Shown here in pieces: positions 25,293-33,715 of a DNA stretch of 64,000 bases. The DNA is from Nocardia arthritidis. GTDB taxonomy: Bacteria; Actinomycetota; Actinomycetes; Mycobacteriales; Mycobacteriaceae. The position numbers and the translations under genes are program-made. Within the stretch, counting starts at the first letter, position 1, and each line of letters begins with the position of its first letter. The stretch spans positions 7,068,001-7,132,000 of the forward strand of contig NZ_CP046172.1 of NCBI RefSeq assembly GCF_011801145.1, in the 5' to 3' direction. The notes below the pieces were generated by a model. The model was not told the origin of the DNA. It made no database searches and saw only the letters and a program-made list of their open reading frames with translations.

Positions 25293-27328
25293 CGCGGCGT
25301 CCTTTCCGAAAGTGCCAGTACGCCATGCAGATAGCCGGCGAGAGCGTCGATGGTCGGATGATCGAACAGCAGGCCGACCGGCAGCGGGACGCCCAGCTCG
25401 GCCTGTACGCGGTTGCGGATCTCCACTGCCGCAACAGAATCGATACCGAGTTCGAGGAACCCGGTCTTGGCTCCGAGGACCGATCCGTGCTCGAGCCGCA
25501 GTACGGTGTTGATCCGGTCGGTCAGATAGCGCACCAGCTCGTCGTGCCGTTGCCAGGCGGGACCGCGAGGCGGTGTCCGCAGCCGCGTCGGCTGATCGGC
25601 CAGCCGCCACTGCGCGACGACCGCGAGACGGCCGTGCCCGAAATCCGCCCGGCACAGCATGCGCTGCACCTTGCCGCTCGATGTCTTGGGCACGGCCCCC
25701 GGTTCGACGAGCGCCACGACCGCCGGCATGACACCATGCTCGGCGCCGACCGCGGACCGGATCACGGCGAGCACATCATCGGGGTCCGCGACCTCGTGGG
25801 CGCGCCGCAGCTCCTGCAGCACAACGAGTTCCGGTCGATCGTCCCGGTCGACCGTGAAGGCCGCGGTGCCGCCGGGCCGCAGGGCGGGATGGCAGGCCGC
25901 GACGGTCTGCTCGATATCGTGCGGATAGAAATTGCGTCCGTCGATGATGATCAGCTCACTGCGCCGACCGGTGACGAACAGCTCGCCGTCGCGCAGGAAT
26001 CCCAGGTCTCCCGTACGCAGGAAGCGCATTTCGGGACGGTGGGGCAGGATCGCGCCGAAAGTCTGCGGGCCGTGCTCCGGTTCGGCCCAGTATCCATCGG
26101 CGACGCAGGGACCGCCGACCCAGATCTCACCGACCTCATCGGATCGACACGGCCGTCCCGTGTGCGGATTCACTACTCGCACATCATGATCGGGCACCAC
26201 CGGCCCATTGCCGACCAGCACGCGGGTGCCCGCGCCCTCGCGCAGGCTGATTCGGCCCTGCTCCAGGACGTCGGCATCGACACGTATTTCGCTCGGCCCG
26301 TCCGGGCGCTGCCCCCCGGACACCATCAGGGTGCACTCGGCCATGCCATAGCACGGAAACAGACTCCGACTGCGGAATCCCGCGACCGCGAACGCCGCGG
26401 CGAAGCTCCGCAGAGTCTGCGCGCGCACCGGTTCGGCACCGCAGAAGGCGACGTCCCAACCGGACAGGTCGAGCCGCTCTCGATCGTGTGGCTCGATCTT
26501 GCGTACACAGAGGTCATAGGCGAAGTTCGGGCCTCCCGCGCTGACGCGCATCCTGCCGGAAATTCGCTCGAGCCAGATCGACGGGAAGTGCAGGAAAGTC
26601 AGCGGCGACATCAGCTCGCAGGTCATTCCGAGATGGAGGGGTTGCAGAATGCCACCGATCAACCCCATATCGTGATAGGGCGGTAACCAGGTCACCACGT
26701 GGCAGTTCCGGTCGTGTCGCATGGCGTGCCGAATGAGCTCGCTATTGGCCACCAGATTGCGCTGGGTCACTCGGACACCGCGCGGGGCACGGGTGCTGCC
26801 CGACGTGTACTGCAGGAATGCGAGGTCATCCGATGTCGACCGCAGCGGACGCCAGTCCGCGGCCGCACTGTCCGGCACGATATCGGTTGCGCACCAACGT
26901 AACTGCGACCGATTGCCCCGAGGCAGCAACGTGTCCGCGACGGCGTGCGCCTCGCTGGTGGTGAGTACCAGGGATATCTGCGCATCCTCGACGATCCCCA
27001 GCAGGCGGGACAGCGACCGAGGAGATCGCCCCACCTCCGGAGGATAGGCGGGTACCGCGGTGACACCGGCGTACTGGCAGCCCAGAAAAGCCGCGACGTA
27101 CTCCAGGGACGGTGGGTACAACAGCAGCACCCGATCACCCGGCAGACACTGATCCTGCAACGCCGAGGCGATCGCCCTCGCTCGGCGATCCAGCTGACCG
27201 TATGTCCAGTGCACATCGAATTCCGAAGCCCCGCTGACAAAAGTCAATGACCTTTGCTCAGGAGTGTTCTCGGCATGGTGGCGAATCACGTCGACGAATG
27301 ACGTCTTATCCGTAATCGTCAGGCTCAA
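25289..27328 (-). CDS. Fatty acyl-AMP ligase fused to an acyl carrier protein (FAAL-ACP)
   Basis: 679 aa. Residues 1-580 are an adenylating ligase with YTSGSTRAPRGV (P-loop), the FAAL-type core CYGMAECTLMVSG, the RTGDLGF hinge region and the C-terminal Lys in PKTSSGKVQR. Residues 600-670 are an ACP with the carrier motif LGIDSVAA. FAALs activate free fatty acids as acyl-adenylates and hand them to a carrier instead of CoA, here presumably its own ACP, giving the starter for the PKS. The start codon is TTG at 27328 with GGGGA seven bases upstream. It is first of three translationally coupled genes. Chain length preference cannot be read. Confidence 0.93.
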   Translation of the reverse strand: MSLTITDKTSFVDVIRHHAENTPEQRSLTFVSGASEFDVHWTYGQLDRRARAIASALQDQCLPGDRVLLLYPPSLEYVAAFLGCQYAGVTAVPAYPPEVGRSPRSLSRLLGIVEDAQISLVLTTSEAHAVADTLLPRGNRSQLRWCATDIVPDSAAADWRPLRSTSDDLAFLQYTSGSTRAPRGVRVTQRNLVANSELIRHAMRHDRNCHVVTWLPPYHDMGLIGGILQPLHLGMTCELMSPLTFLHFPSIWLERISGRMRVSAGGPNFAYDLCVRKIEPHDRERLDLSGWDVAFCGAEPVRAQTLRSFAAAFAVAGFRSRSLFPCYGMAECTLMVSGGQRPDGPSEIRVDADVLEQGRISLREGAGTRVLVGNGPVVPDHDVRVVNPHTGRPCRSDEVGEIWVGGPCVADGYWAEPEHGPQTFGAILPHRPEMRFLRTGDLGFLRDGELFVTGRRSELIIIDGRNFYPHDIEQTVAACHPALRPGGTAAFTVDRDDRPELVVLQELRRAHEVADPDDVLAVIRSAVGAEHGVMPAVVALVEPGAVPKTSSGKVQRMLCRADFGHGRLAVVAQWRLADQPTRLRTPPRGPAWQRHDELVRYLTDRINTVLRLEHGSVLGAKTGFLELGIDSVAAVEIRNRVQAELGVPLPVGLLFDHPTIDALAGYLHGVLALSERTPR

Positions 27329-27358
27329 GACAACATCCCCAATCTGCGGCCTTATACG

Positions 27359-27601
27359 CTATTTCGACAGCCGTTCGAGATCGAACAATAGAATCGCGAT
27401 GAAACCAGCGCCCGAGTAGTCGAATACTCGATTTCCAGAAATGGTGCCCGGTCGGTATTTCAGTCCGGTAATTCGTGGACCGGCTGCCGTTGGCCCCGCG
27501 CACGCCGACAGTATTTTGTGGACATCGGCGGCCGATGCGAGTGCGAAGTTCGACGCGTCGGCGCTCTTGCGCCACGCCATCGTGTCGATTACCGAATTCA
27601 T
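27359..27601 (-). CDS. Unknown 80-aa protein heading the FAAL-PKS-NRPS operon
   Basis: I do not recognise this protein. It begins MNSVIDTMAWRKSADASNFA and ends with a hydrophobic stretch FIAILLFDLERLSK. AAAGG lies 8 nt before ATG 27601 (ribosome site GAAAGG), and the stop is 30 bp before the FAAL start, so cotranscription is likely. It is not an MbtH-type protein: the conserved Trp and Pro pattern of that family is missing. It could be a small accessory protein, a peptide precursor or a leader controlling expression. Confidence 0.5.
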   Translation of the reverse strand: MNSVIDTMAWRKSADASNFALASAADVHKILSACAGPTAAGPRITGLKYRPGTISGNRVFDYSGAGFIAILLFDLERLSK

Positions 27602-27877
27602 GATCGCACCTTTCGAACAGGTGGTGCTCCCTCCTCGTCGCAAAGCGAGGTCAGCGCTACTCAAGGCTCGTTCCAGGAGCGATATCCGGCAATCGCCGTT
27701 CCGTTGAACGGACCCACCAGCATCGGCGTCGCCAGCGCATCCCTCGTGACCGCCGTCGGAATCGGCGTCGGCTACGCCCTCGGCGGTGACGACGACGATG
27801 TCACCAGTAACAGATGGGAGATCAGGTGGTCGCGCCCGACCTGCTCCAGCGCAACTCCGAATTGAACTGCGACACTG
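27602..27877. other. Promoter-side gap upstream of the lipopeptide operon
   Basis: About 275 bp between the 80-aa gene and the antitoxin-like fragment. Open frames on the plus strand read into a short hydrophobic then acidic run (GGDDDD) but lack a start with a ribosome site. The promoter of the biosynthetic operon should lie in its left part. Confidence 0.4.
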
Positions 27878-28201
27878 TCACGTTCGTCGATATTCACGCC
27901 CCACCCAACTTTTCGCACGCCGAAGCGCCGCACCCGAACGCTGATCCACAGCGAGCTGTGCGAGTCTCGACGAATCACTACGGCGGTAGAGCGTCTCGAT
28001 GGCCGAACGAATCTCCACCTCGGCATTGCCCAACTCCGGGCGCCGGGCAAGATCGAGCACGGTCTGTTCCGGCGTAGTCACCAGCGCTGGTCCCAGTGTC
28101 GTTTCGACGCGCTCAGCGTCGAGTGCGTCGGTGTCACGACGGACAATACGAAGCTGTACCGAGCGGTCGGTCACCACTACTTCCCGGACGGCAAAACGCA
28201 A
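27878..28201 (-). pseudogene. C-terminal remnant of an AbiEi-type antitoxin
   Basis: The 107-residue frame contains VTTPEQTVLDLARRPELG, then a helix-rich stretch ending GAALRRAKSWVG. This resembles the C-terminal domain of AbiEi (type IV toxin-antitoxin) proteins of actinomycetes. The N-terminal winged helix is missing, the only start is a TTG without a ribosome site, and no AbiEii nucleotidyltransferase toxin is adjacent. It is probably a decayed gene. Family assignment is from memory of the motif and needs a profile search. Confidence 0.4.
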
Positions 28202-28386
28202 TTGACCACCTAGGCCTTCACCTTCGCGGGCGGCCTGACCGCGGCCCTGCTCGCTCGCGAGCTCGGGAACGGACCGGTCGAGGGAATGCGAGCCTTCCTG
28301 AGCATGTAGCGAAAGGTGGTGGTGGACAGCGAATTCGGCGGAGTGACCGATTAGGTGGATCCGGCTGTTCGGATCGGCGACAGACC

Positions 28387-29343
28387 CTATTTCGTCGTTG
28401 CCGCCAAGGCACGTTCGGCGATGGTGTGCAGGAGCGGGATTAGTTCTGGGGAGTCGAGCAGGGTGTAGGGCGTCGGGAGGGTGGCGATGTTGTAGGCGAC
28501 GTATTGCGGGGCGTCCGGGTATGTCGTCAGGACGCAGGTGTTTTCGTCGGCGGGTTCGAGAACGCCTGCGCGGGCGGCGATTCGGTTGGTGGCATGTTCG
28601 ATCGGCTCGTGGATGAGGACGCGGGCGCTGACGGTGCCGGTGCGTTGCAGGGAGCGGGTGAGCCAGGTGGCGGCGTCCATTCCGTCGGGAAGTTCGCGGG
28701 GTGGAACACGGACGGCGGTGCGGTGGATGGTGCTGACGCGGTCGAGGCGGAAGGTGCGCCAGTCGGCGCGGTCGAGGTCGTAGGCGATGAGGTACCAGCG
28801 GCGGCCGGCGGCGACGAGCTGGTGCGGTTCGGCGTGGCGTTTGGTGATGTCGTCGCCGGATTTGGTGTAGGTGAAGCGGATTTTTTCGTTGGCGGCGCAG
28901 GAGGCGGCGAGCGCGGACAGGACTTCGGGGTCGATGGCCGGGCTGTCGGCGGCGGGCAGGACATCGGCGCGGGACAGGTCGGCGAGGCGGCGGCGCAGGC
29001 GGCTCGGCAGGACCTGTTCGAGTTTGGCGATGGCGCGCAGGGAGGCGTCCCCGATGCCGGTGACCGCGGCGTTGGCGCCGGTGCGCAGGCCGATGGCGAT
29101 CGCGATGGCTTCCTCGTCGTCGAGGACGAGCGGTGGCATGGCGGTGCCCGCCGCGAGCCGATAGCCACCGATATTGCCCTGGGTGGCGTGGACCGGGTAG
29201 CCGAGGTCACGGAGCCGTTCGACATCGCGGCGGATGGTGCGCGGCGTGACGCCCAGCCGGTCGGCCAGCTCCACGCCGGTCCACTCGCGTGGGGACTGCA
29301 GCAGCGACAGCAGTTGCAGGAGTCGGCCGGACGGATCTCGCAT
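28387..29343 (-). CDS. WYL-domain transcriptional regulator (YafY family)
   Basis: 318 aa. Residues 1-60 are a DeoR/HTH_11-type winged helix (LLQSPREWTGVELADRLGVTPRTIRRDVERL). A WYL domain is near 150-220, with RRWYLIAYDLDRADWRTFRLDR containing the W-Y-L triad region. A C-terminal WCX extension follows. Family members bind a nucleic acid or other ligand through the WYL domain and act as activators or repressors. The gene is divergent from a DNA glycosylase operon. Its own promoter carries the 36-nt regulon motif, with a -10 (CAGGAT) six bases before the ATG, so its mRNA is predicted to be leaderless and autoregulated. It is the best candidate to bind all eight sites. Confidence 0.92.
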   Translation of the reverse strand: MRDPSGRLLQLLSLLQSPREWTGVELADRLGVTPRTIRRDVERLRDLGYPVHATQGNIGGYRLAAGTAMPPLVLDDEEAIAIAIGLRTGANAAVTGIGDASLRAIAKLEQVLPSRLRRRLADLSRADVLPAADSPAIDPEVLSALAASCAANEKIRFTYTKSGDDITKRHAEPHQLVAAGRRWYLIAYDLDRADWRTFRLDRVSTIHRTAVRVPPRELPDGMDAATWLTRSLQRTGTVSARVLIHEPIEHATNRIAARAGVLEPADENTCVLTTYPDAPQYVAYNIATLPTPYTLLDSPELIPLLHTIAERALAATTK

Positions 29344-29349
29344 GGTTCA

Positions 29350-29385
29350 ATCCTGAACCTCATACAGGACATCTATTGACCTATT
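29350..29385 (-). promoter_or_regulatory. Regulon site 1a (WYL gene promoter)
   Basis: Dyad TACAGGAC (29363-29370), 7-nt spacer, GACCTATT (29378-29385). On the minus strand a 7-nt gap leads to -10 CAGGAT (29355-29350), and the ATG follows 6 nt later, so the transcript should be leaderless. Confidence 0.6.
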
Positions 29386-29420
29386 GATCCTACGGCGTGG
29401 CGGATCACACGTCCGGGACA

Positions 29421-29456
29421 AATAGGACTTTCGATGACCTATTGGACTCCTACCGT
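29421..29456 (+). promoter_or_regulatory. Regulon site 1b (VOC fragment-glycosylase operon promoter)
   Basis: AATAGGAC (29421-29428), N7, GACCTATT (29436-29443), N7, -10 TACCGT (29451-29456). Drives the rightward operon starting at 29496. Confidence 0.7.
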
Positions 29457-29495
29457 GTGTCTGGTCGACAAACCGGCGCACAAAGGAGTGAAACC

Positions 29496-29636
29496 ATGGC
29501 GGTGCTGCAGCTGTTCACCCCGATGCTGTACGTGAGAGACTCGCTCGAAGCGATCGCATTCTACGGCGACATATTCGGTCGCACCGAAATCGCGGGCCGC
29601 GCCTGGGAATCCAACGCGTACACCGGCCAGCAGTGA
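29496..29636 (+). pseudogene. Truncated VOC (PhnB/glyoxalase-like) gene, 46 codons
   Basis: The frame starts with a good ribosome site (AAAGGAG, 6 nt before ATG) and reads FTPMLYVRDSLEAIAFYGDIFG, the first strand-helix unit of a VOC domain, then stops after 46 residues where a full domain needs about 120. The stop TGA overlaps the GTG start of the next gene. It looks like the stump of a VOC gene kept for its start region, perhaps now acting as a translational leader for the downstream glycosylase. Confidence 0.6.
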
Positions 29637-30604
29637 ACCCACTGTCACTCACGGTGCGGGCGACCTTCACCCTGCGGCCGCCCGCACCATTCGACTTCGC
29701 CACCACCACCGCCAAACCGTCGACCTTGCCCGATCCGACCACGGCGGACGAGCCGGGCACACATTGGCAGACCATGCGATGGAACGGGCAGATACTCGGA
29801 ATCCGATTGGACGACAACGGTACTCGTGATGCTCCGGAGGTAGTCGGCACGCTGTTCGCCGATCGCTCACTGCCCCCACCGCTGGTCGAGTCGGTGGCAC
29901 GGGAATTGCGGTGGCGCTACGACCTGGACACCGATCTGTCGTGGTTCTGCCACCATTTCGCCGACGACGCTGCGCTGGCCGGGCCGATCGAGCGGCTCGG
30001 CGGCATGCGGATCGGGACCGCGTTCTCGCTCTACGAGTGGGTGAGTGTGCTGGCGCTGTTGCAGATGGCGACGGCGGGCCGCACCGCCACGATGGTGCGG
30101 TCGGTGTTCGATGCCTACGGCAGCACGGTCGAGTTCGACGGCAAGACCTTGGCCGCGTTCTGGGAGCCGAAGGCGATCGCCGCGGCGGGTGAGCAGCCGT
30201 TGCGGGCGCTGAAGCTCGGGTATCGCGCCAAATCCCTTGTCCGGATCGCGCATTCGATCCTCGATGACGATTTCGACGAGGACGGGATCCGGGCGATGGA
30301 TCGACAGCAGGCGCGAGCGAAGCTGCTGAAGCTCTACGGTGTCGGCCCGGCGTCGGTGGGTTATCTGTTGTTTCAGACCTTCCACCATTACGACGCATTC
30401 GATGTCGTGCCGCCGTGGGAGACGAAACTGTATTCGCGGCTGCTCTACGACACCGAAGACGTTGCGGCCAAAGACATTCTGACCGATATGACGCGCCGCT
30501 ACGGGCGTTGGCGCGCATTGGCCGGTGCCTATCTGCTCGAAGACCTGTTCCTCCGCCACCGGAGCGAGCCCATCGACTGGCTGGCCGCGGAAATACGCAT
30601 GTGA
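29633..30604 (+). CDS. HhH-GPD DNA glycosylase-like protein (AlkA/OGG1 superfamily)
   Basis: 323 aa. The C-terminal half carries a helix-hairpin-helix (LLKLYGVGPASVGYLLFQTF) followed by a conserved Asp in FDVVPPWETKLYSRLLY, the usual layout of base-excision glycosylases. The N-terminal ~100 residues resemble the AlkA N-terminal domain (GTLFADRSLPPPLVESVARELRWRYDLDTDL). It likely removes damaged, possibly alkylated, bases. The GTG start overlaps the stop of the truncated VOC frame, implying coupled translation. It lies in an operon under regulon site 1b and is followed 31 bp later by an oxidoreductase. Confidence 0.75.
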   Translation: MNPLSLTVRATFTLRPPAPFDFATTTAKPSTLPDPTTADEPGTHWQTMRWNGQILGIRLDDNGTRDAPEVVGTLFADRSLPPPLVESVARELRWRYDLDTDLSWFCHHFADDAALAGPIERLGGMRIGTAFSLYEWVSVLALLQMATAGRTATMVRSVFDAYGSTVEFDGKTLAAFWEPKAIAAAGEQPLRALKLGYRAKSLVRIAHSILDDDFDEDGIRAMDRQQARAKLLKLYGVGPASVGYLLFQTFHHYDAFDVVPPWETKLYSRLLYDTEDVAAKDILTDMTRRYGRWRALAGAYLLEDLFLRHRSEPIDWLAAEIRM

Positions 30605-30635
30605 CAACGAATCCAACTCTGCGAACGGGATTTTC

Positions 30636-31577
30636 ATGAAGATAGCTTTGCTCGGAACCGGTTTCGGACAGGCACACGCCGCCGTCTACGCCGCGCGCGA
30701 CGACGTCGAGGTGACGGTATTCGGTCGCCGCGCGGACGTGCTGGGCGAAGTGGCCGACCGTTTCGGCTTCACGACCACCACCGACCTGAACTCGGTATTC
30801 ACCGATCCGGCAATAGAACTCGTCGATATCTGCCTGCCGACCCGGCTGCACGCCGAAATGGTGCTGCGCGCCCTCGCCGCGGGCAAGCATGTGCTCACCG
30901 AGTTGCCGCTGGCCGCCGATCTGACCGAAGCGCGCGAGGTGGCCGCGGCCGCGGCGGTGAGTGACCGGCAGGTGTTCGTCGACATGTATGACCGTTTCCT
31001 GCCCGCCAATCAACTGCTCTTCGACGCGGCCGCCAGCAAAACCTATGGCCGATTGCGGCAACTGGTGGTCGAGCAGGCGACAGCGCTGCTTTGGCCGGGC
31101 GTCAGCATCGGCGTGCATGCCATTCCGATCGAGATGATGCACGGAGATCTCGACATCATCGTCCAAACCCTCGGCGCTCCAGACGGTCTCGAGGCCATCG
31201 CGGCTGCGGGTGGTCCCGACACCGGCGTGGTCGAGGCGATCCTGGACTACCCGGATGCGATCGCCCGCTGCTCGGCTTCATCACTGATGCCGATGCCGTA
31301 CGGGTCGCGCGGCGGTTATCGGGCGACATTCGAAAACGGTGTGCTGGAGGCCACTTTCACGCAGGGATTCGACGGTAAACCGTCAGCCGCCGTAACCACA
31401 TACACAGCTGATGGCGAGCACCGCACCGAACTGCCTGCAGCCGACCCGTATACGGCGATGATCGATCACGTCCTGGCCTGCCTGCGCGGCGAGGTCGTCA
31501 ATCGGATCGCTCCCGCCAGCGTTCTGGACACCCTCGCGGTGACCTTGGGCATCGACGCCATCGTCAATTCCCGTTGA
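30636..31577 (+). CDS. Gfo/Idh/MocA-family oxidoreductase
   Basis: NAD(P)-dependent dehydrogenase of 313 aa. The Rossmann domain begins MKIALLGTGFGQAHAAVYA. The sugar-dehydrogenase motif is near residue 85 as LTELPLAADL in place of the common EKP, with Glu kept and Lys replaced by Leu. The C-terminal alpha/beta domain has HGDLDIIVQTLG. Loss of the catalytic Lys of EKP may mean altered chemistry or a non-sugar substrate. ATG 30636 follows a weak ribosome site (ACGGGA). It is the middle gene of the operon running from 29496 to 32434. Confidence 0.82.
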   Translation: MKIALLGTGFGQAHAAVYAARDDVEVTVFGRRADVLGEVADRFGFTTTTDLNSVFTDPAIELVDICLPTRLHAEMVLRALAAGKHVLTELPLAADLTEAREVAAAAAVSDRQVFVDMYDRFLPANQLLFDAAASKTYGRLRQLVVEQATALLWPGVSIGVHAIPIEMMHGDLDIIVQTLGAPDGLEAIAAAGGPDTGVVEAILDYPDAIARCSASSLMPMPYGSRGGYRATFENGVLEATFTQGFDGKPSAAVTTYTADGEHRTELPAADPYTAMIDHVLACLRGEVVNRIAPASVLDTLAVTLGIDAIVNSR

Positions 31578-31624
31578 GCCGCACCGAAATCCGGACGCGG
31601 CAATCGAATACAGGAGGTATACCG

Positions 31625-32434
31625 ATGTACGCACTGTCACCGGGCCAGGTCGTCTGGTTCGAGTTCGGCACCCGCGATGCCGAGCCGATTCAAAAGTTCT
31701 ATTCCGAATTGCTCGGCTGGACATACGAACTCGATCCGGATTCGTCCATCGACGGCCGCCGCTACATCCGGATCATCGCGCCGGGGGCACCGTTCCCGAT
31801 GGGGGCGATCCACGAAACCGCTTCTGCCATCGAACAGATCAACGTCTCGATCCTGTCCGCGGATGTCGCCGCCGACGTGGACCGCTTGACGAAGCTGGGC
31901 GCGTCGGTCATCGTGCCCGCCACCCAGGTCGCCGATGTCACCTGGTTCGCCGTGCTCACCGATCCGCGCGGCAACCCCTTCTCGCTGTTCTCCCGGTCGA
32001 CCAGCGAGCGATTCGAGGAACGAATGCAGACCGGTGAGCAGGCCATCGCGGAGTCCGCGTCCAAACCACTGCGCGGATCGATGGCATGGTTCGAAATCGG
32101 TTCCACCGACCCCGACGCCACGGAGCGCTTCTACACCGAAGCGTTCGGCTGGCGCTTCGAATTCGACAAGGATGCGGGCGGTAAGCAGTACTACAACATC
32201 TTCACCGGCAACCAGTGGCCGTCCGGCGGCATGTACGACCTGCGCCCCGATGGACCCGAATATCTCGTACCGTCCTTCCTCGTCGGCGATGTCGCGGAGC
32301 TGAGCGAGGCAGCCGAGAAGCTCGGCGGGGTAATCGAATTCGGCCCCGATACCAATCCCGACGGCCTCGTCTACGCCCGCCTGGTCGATCCGAGCGGCAA
32401 CCGTTTCGAGCTGTTCTCCAACCCCGGAATGTGA
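31625..32434 (+). CDS. Two-domain VOC (glyoxalase/bleomycin-resistance fold) protein
   Basis: 269 aa made of two tandem VOC units: residues 1-130 (VVWFEFGTRDAEPIQKFYSELLGWTYEL) and 140-269 (MAWFEIGSTDPDATERFYTEAFGWRFEF). It belongs to the 27-kDa antigen-like group common in Nocardia and Mycobacterium. Metal-ligand His residues are not conserved in the first unit. GGAGG lies 6 nt before ATG. It is clearly paralogous to the protein at 42802-43533 (shared YYNIFTG.QWP.GGMYDL segment), and both are under the same promoter motif. Ligand unknown. Confidence 0.85.
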   Translation: MYALSPGQVVWFEFGTRDAEPIQKFYSELLGWTYELDPDSSIDGRRYIRIIAPGAPFPMGAIHETASAIEQINVSILSADVAADVDRLTKLGASVIVPATQVADVTWFAVLTDPRGNPFSLFSRSTSERFEERMQTGEQAIAESASKPLRGSMAWFEIGSTDPDATERFYTEAFGWRFEFDKDAGGKQYYNIFTGNQWPSGGMYDLRPDGPEYLVPSFLVGDVAELSEAAEKLGGVIEFGPDTNPDGLVYARLVDPSGNRFELFSNPGM

Positions 32435-32522
32435 TTCACCACGAACCCGCGGGAGCCATGGCAGCGAGCTGAGGCGCACGCGCTCCCGCCGACGAACCCA
32501 CCGGCAGCGGCGCCGGGTAGGG

Positions 32523-32561
32523 GTGATCGTGGTGCGGTGATGGGGACCGCACCACGATCAC
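32523..32561. terminator. Strong bidirectional terminator hairpin
   Basis: Perfect 16-bp stem (32523-32538 with 32546-32561) and a 7-nt loop GATGGGG, between the end of the VOC operon and the converging winged-helix gene, whose last codon it overlaps. This is the clearest intrinsic terminator in the window. Confidence 0.8.
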
Positions 32562-33715
32562 GATCCGGCGAGTTCGCGTTCCAACGGCGTGCGATAGGCG
32601 GGCGTGAATCGACGGCCATCGAGATAGGTTGCGATGCGGTCGATTTCGACCTCGATGGCTCGACGGGCGGCACGGCCGGGATCATCGAGCAGGTGCGTGG
32701 CCAATGTACCGTCGGCCCTTTGCGCCCAACCGCCGACGATACGACCGTTCCACCAGATGGTCGGGCCGATATTGCCCATGCGATCGAACAGGGCAGGAAC
32801 GTGTGCCGGATCCAAGTAGAAATCGCGGTGCCGCCACCCCATCGGCGTCGGATCCAGCGCGGGCAGCATGGCCGCCGACGGATCAGGCTCGTCGATCGAC
32901 TCCAGGTGGCTCGGCAACCCGTGCCCATGTTGGCCGTCATCGAAAAGAACCTCGATAGTCTCGGTGTCTCGCAACGCTTTTCGGGTTTCGGTGACCGTCC
33001 ATCCGGTCCACCACTTCAGATCCGCGACCGTACCGGGACCGAAAATCGACAACCACTGCCGGGCCAATTCCACTCTGGCCTCGTCGACTGCGATGTCGGG
33101 CAACTCCGGTCCGGCGGTCCAGGCATGCTGGTTGCTGGTCCAGCCGCCGCGCCGTTCGGCGCGCACGACCCGGCCGTCCGCGGCCATCGCGAACAGCACC
33201 TCGGCCGCGAGACTGCGCCTCGACTCGTACGGCTTACCCGCCGACACCACGAATTGCCGCTGCAACAAAGGGATTTCAGCAGCGAGCTCGCGAGTGGTCA
33301 CGGTGCCGCGCACCCGCAGCACCGTGAGCACCTCCTCGAGGATTCCGGCGAGCATGCCGTGATCGTCATCGAGGAACCGCGCCAGGCCCGCCGCCCTGGC
33401 CGCGCCGTGTACGCGGCTGATCGCGGCGAACAGCGTTGGCGCCAGCGCCGCCGACACGACGAAAAGTGTGCCGCGCATGGCGGTCATGCGCAGCAATCGG
33501 GACCGGTCGTACAGCGACCGTTCGATCTCCTGATGCGATGGCTCCGCCAATCGTGCTGCGGCGGAAAGATATACGGTCGCGGGATCGGTGGCGTGCAAGG
33601 CGAGTACGCGATCGACCACCGCATCGGTCGAGATATTCCGTGCGTCCGGTGCAGGCAGGTGCCGGGTCGTCAGCAACGCCCGGCGGTGCGCATCGGAGAT
33701 CGGCATCCCGGTCAC
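32558..33715 (-). CDS. Winged-helix DNA-binding protein, AlkZ/YcaQ-like (HTH_42)
   Basis: 385 aa. Three winged-helix-like segments with family hallmarks: LALHATDPATVYLSAAARL near residue 40, MRGTLFVV near residue 80, WWTGWT near residue 245, and FYLDPAHVPALFDRMGNIGPTIWWNGRIVGGW near residue 310. Relatives excise bulky alkylated bases or interstrand crosslinks. In AlkZ/YcaQ the active Gln sits in a Q-x-Q/D motif; the matching place here reads HAT, so activity is uncertain. The GTG start overlaps the TetR stop by 4 nt, so both are cotranscribed from the TetR promoter. Confidence 0.78.
   Translation of the reverse strand: MTGMPISDAHRRALLTTRHLPAPDARNISTDAVVDRVLALHATDPATVYLSAAARLAEPSHQEIERSLYDRSRLLRMTAMRGTLFVVSAALAPTLFAAISRVHGAARAAGLARFLDDDHGMLAGILEEVLTVLRVRGTVTTRELAAEIPLLQRQFVVSAGKPYESRRSLAAEVLFAMAADGRVVRAERRGGWTSNQHAWTAGPELPDIAVDEARVELARQWLSIFGPGTVADLKWWTGWTVTETRKALRDTETIEVLFDDGQHGHGLPSHLESIDEPDPSAAMLPALDPTPMGWRHRDFYLDPAHVPALFDRMGNIGPTIWWNGRIVGGWAQRADGTLATHLLDDPGRAARRAIEVEIDRIATYLDGRRFTPAYRTPLERELAGS

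Noticed and set aside
25293..25655. 121-codon N-terminal extension of the PKS
   Set aside because: It overlaps the FAAL carrier domain in another phase; the KS begins normally a few residues after ATG 25292.
27518..27865. Plus-strand frame with a hydrophobic run ending in GGDDDD
   Set aside because: No ribosome site or recognisable leader peptide pattern, and it overlaps the 80-aa gene on the other strand.
28098..28310. Plus-strand reading that looks protein-like across an internal TAG
   Set aside because: It is antisense to the antitoxin-like frame and broken by stops.
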